From JACDAS01 sp046262415 (GTDB taxonomy: Bacteria > Actinomycetota > Thermoleophilia > Gaiellales > Gaiellaceae), in NCBI GenBank assembly GCA_046262415.1, contig JBHEMU010000063.1:1-6794 (forward strand): a DNA stretch of 6,794 nucleotides, given 5' to 3'. Below the pieces are notes generated by a model that worked only from the letters and a program-made list of their open reading frames with translations, ran no database searches and was not told where the DNA came from. Numbering within the stretch: the stretch's first letter is position 1; each line of letters begins with the position of its first letter. The position numbers were made by a program, and so were the translations under genes. Shown here piece by piece: positions 5,931-6,794 of the stretch.

Positions 5931-5936
5931 AAGATA
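5931..5936 (-). promoter_or_regulatory. -10 box TATCTT for the TolB-like gene
   Basis: On the - strand TATCTT ends 5 bases before GTG 5925 and 8 before ATG 5922, again suggesting a very short or absent leader. CTGACA at 5957-5962 could be a -35, but the 20-base spacer is long. A GAGGA upstream of the box is too far from the start to be a good ribosome-binding site. Confidence 0.4.
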
Positions 5937-5981
5937 GTCCTCGGGTGATAGGAGCTTGTCAGCGCCTCGACCGGCCGGAGC

Positions 5982-5987
5982 TATCGT
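5982..5987 (+). promoter_or_regulatory. -10 box TATCGT for the two-gene nucleotidyltransferase unit
   Basis: TATCGT is followed by CTGCCC and then GTG 5994, a 6-base spacing typical of leaderless actinobacterial genes. TTGTCA at 5956-5961 is a candidate -35 with a 20-base spacer. It overlaps, on the opposite strand, the candidate -35 of the divergent propeller gene, so the two promoters may share or compete for the same element. Confidence 0.45.
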
Positions 5988-5993
5988 CTGCCC

Positions 5994-6266
5994 GTGGCAT
6001 CGACGCCGTTGCCCGGGGAACACCTCGTACGGACCGGACTACGCGATCTGGCAGACGGGGTGACGTCGGTGGAGTCCTTGCTCGTGTCGATCGGAGCCCC
6101 GCGGTTGCGGCGGCTCGGGTACGAGATTCCCGACCCCACCCCTACGCCGGAGCTCAGGCTGTACCAGCTCCTCGCCGCTGAGGATTCGGACAGCGCGCAC
6201 TCGCGCTACAACGCGCTCGTGCGCCGCCTCGTCAGCTTCGAGCGCGCGGCGGAATGCGCGAGCTAG
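5994..6266 (+). CDS. Small protein upstream of a nucleotidyltransferase (antitoxin-like?)
   Basis: A 90-residue soluble protein of unknown family. It is predicted mainly helical: LVRTGLRDLADGVTSVESLLVSI (11-33), a Pro-rich break IPDPTPTPE (45-53), then LRLYQLLAAE (54-63) and a basic-acidic helix NALVRRLVSFERAA (73-86). No helix-turn-helix, ribbon-helix-helix or catalytic motif stands out. It overlaps the downstream nucleotidyltransferase gene by 13 bases, so the two are almost certainly translationally linked. By position it could be an antitoxin, inhibitor or adaptor for that enzyme, as in AbiEi/AbiEii or HEPN/MNT pairs. This is inference from layout only; the sequence resembles neither partner family that I know. 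GTG 5994 follows a TATCGT box by six bases. Confidence 0.65.
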   Translation: MASTPLPGEHLVRTGLRDLADGVTSVESLLVSIGAPRLRRLGYEIPDPTPTPELRLYQLLAAEDSDSAHSRYNALVRRLVSFERAAECAS

Positions 6267-6787
6267 CGGACGCCGAGCGCATCCGCCGGTTCATGAGCGT
6301 GGTCGGGGCCGCGGCCGAGGATGAGGGTGCCTGCTACTTCACCGGCGGGGCGACCGCCGTCCTCGTCGGCTGGCGCCCGTCCACGGTCGACGTCGACGTC
6401 CTGTTCGTCCCCGAGCAGGACAGCGTGCTGCGCGCGCTGACACGGATCAAGGACGAGCTCTCGATCAACGTCGAGCTCGTCAGTCCGGCCGACTTCATCC
6501 CGGTTCCGGCCGGCTGGGAGGAGCGCAGAGTGTTCGCGGGACGAGCGGGAAGGCTCTCCTTCTACCACTTCGATCCATACGCTCAGGCGCTCGCGAAGCT
6601 CGAGCGGGCGCACGCTCAGGATCTCGCCGACGTGGAGGCGATCGTCTCCGCCGGATTGATCGACGCGGAGCAGGCCCGCCGCTATTTCCTGGAGATCGAA
6701 CCGAACCTCTACCGCTATCCGGCGGTCGACCCGCCGACGTTTCGCCGGCGGGTCGACGAGTACTTCGGCGGGGCGGCGTCGCCCTGA
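6254..6787 (+). CDS. Predicted nucleotidyltransferase (DUF6036/AbiEii-like fold)
   Basis: A 177-residue protein with the polymerase-beta-type nucleotidyltransferase signature. CYFTGGATAVLVGWRPST (27-44) supplies the GG motif (31-32), followed at once by VDVDVLF with Asp46 and Asp48 as likely metal ligands. INVELVSPADF (71-81) could give the third acidic residue. The later KLERAHAQDLADVEAI (115-130), with Lys115 and the DxxD, matches the conserved helix of DUF6036/AbiEii-like proteins. Relatives in this fold transfer nucleotides to RNA, tRNA or proteins, and some act as toxins. The substrate here cannot be told. ATG 6254 is chosen for the short overlap with the upstream gene and the GGCGGA just before it; ATG 6293 would also leave the catalytic core intact. 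The TGA at 6785-6787 is just inside the window edge, so any third gene of the unit is not visible. Confidence 0.8.
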   Translation: MRELADAERIRRFMSVVGAAAEDEGACYFTGGATAVLVGWRPSTVDVDVLFVPEQDSVLRALTRIKDELSINVELVSPADFIPVPAGWEERRVFAGRAGRLSFYHFDPYAQALAKLERAHAQDLADVEAIVSAGLIDAEQARRYFLEIEPNLYRYPAVDPPTFRRRVDEYFGGAASP

Positions 6788-6794
6788 GCGGGCG

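Noticed and set aside
1..6794. tRNA or rRNA genes, CRISPR arrays, insertion sequences, prophage or attachment sites
   Set aside because: I looked for repeat-spacer patterns, transposase motifs and tRNA arm patterns by eye and saw none. Nearly all the sequence is accounted for by protein-coding genes.

Overview
This window is GC-rich DNA with strong G/C at third codon positions, and several of its genes appear to begin at GTG. It most likely comes from an actinobacterium. The C-terminal tail of the secreted protein (RTX-like repeats, then a CGPGxDxVxxDxxDxVxxxC block) and the TAnnnT boxes placed 5-9 bases before start codons remind me of Thermoleophilia (Gaiellales/Solirubrobacterales). That placement is inference and was not computed.

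Left part, + strand: the 3' end of an unidentified gene (2-193) is followed by a pseudouridine catabolism pair. The pair is a PfkB-family kinase, probably PsuK (204-1031), and pseudouridine-5'-phosphate glycosidase PsuG (1048-1956). Together they would phosphorylate pseudouridine and split it to uracil and ribose 5-phosphate. No uptake gene is visible. Next is a P1/DmpA-family (S58) peptidase-like gene (1969-2939). It is broken by one apparent frameshift near 2365-2390 and also seems to lack the usual Thr/Ser nucleophile.

Middle part, - strand, convergent with the above: a six-helix membrane protein of unknown function (3617-2943), a flippase-like / lysylphosphatidylglycerol-synthase-type membrane protein (4582-3635), and an exported TolB-like beta-propeller with a C-terminal RTX-like calcium-binding segment (5925-4732). 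The propeller gene carries a 7-bp tandem repeat just after its signal peptide.

Right part, + strand, divergent from the propeller gene: a small 90-aa protein (5994-6266) overlaps a predicted nucleotidyltransferase (6254-6787). This compact two-gene unit resembles a toxin-antitoxin or AbiE/MNT-like pair and is the best candidate here for an undescribed system.

A recurring theme is that transcription appears to start almost on top of start codons. TAnnnT boxes lie 5-9 nt before five genes, and in two cases the box begins with the TAG stop codon of the preceding gene. I saw no tRNA, rRNA, CRISPR array, insertion sequence or phage gene. No stretch over 300 bases lacks a gene; the longest gap is 4583-4731.
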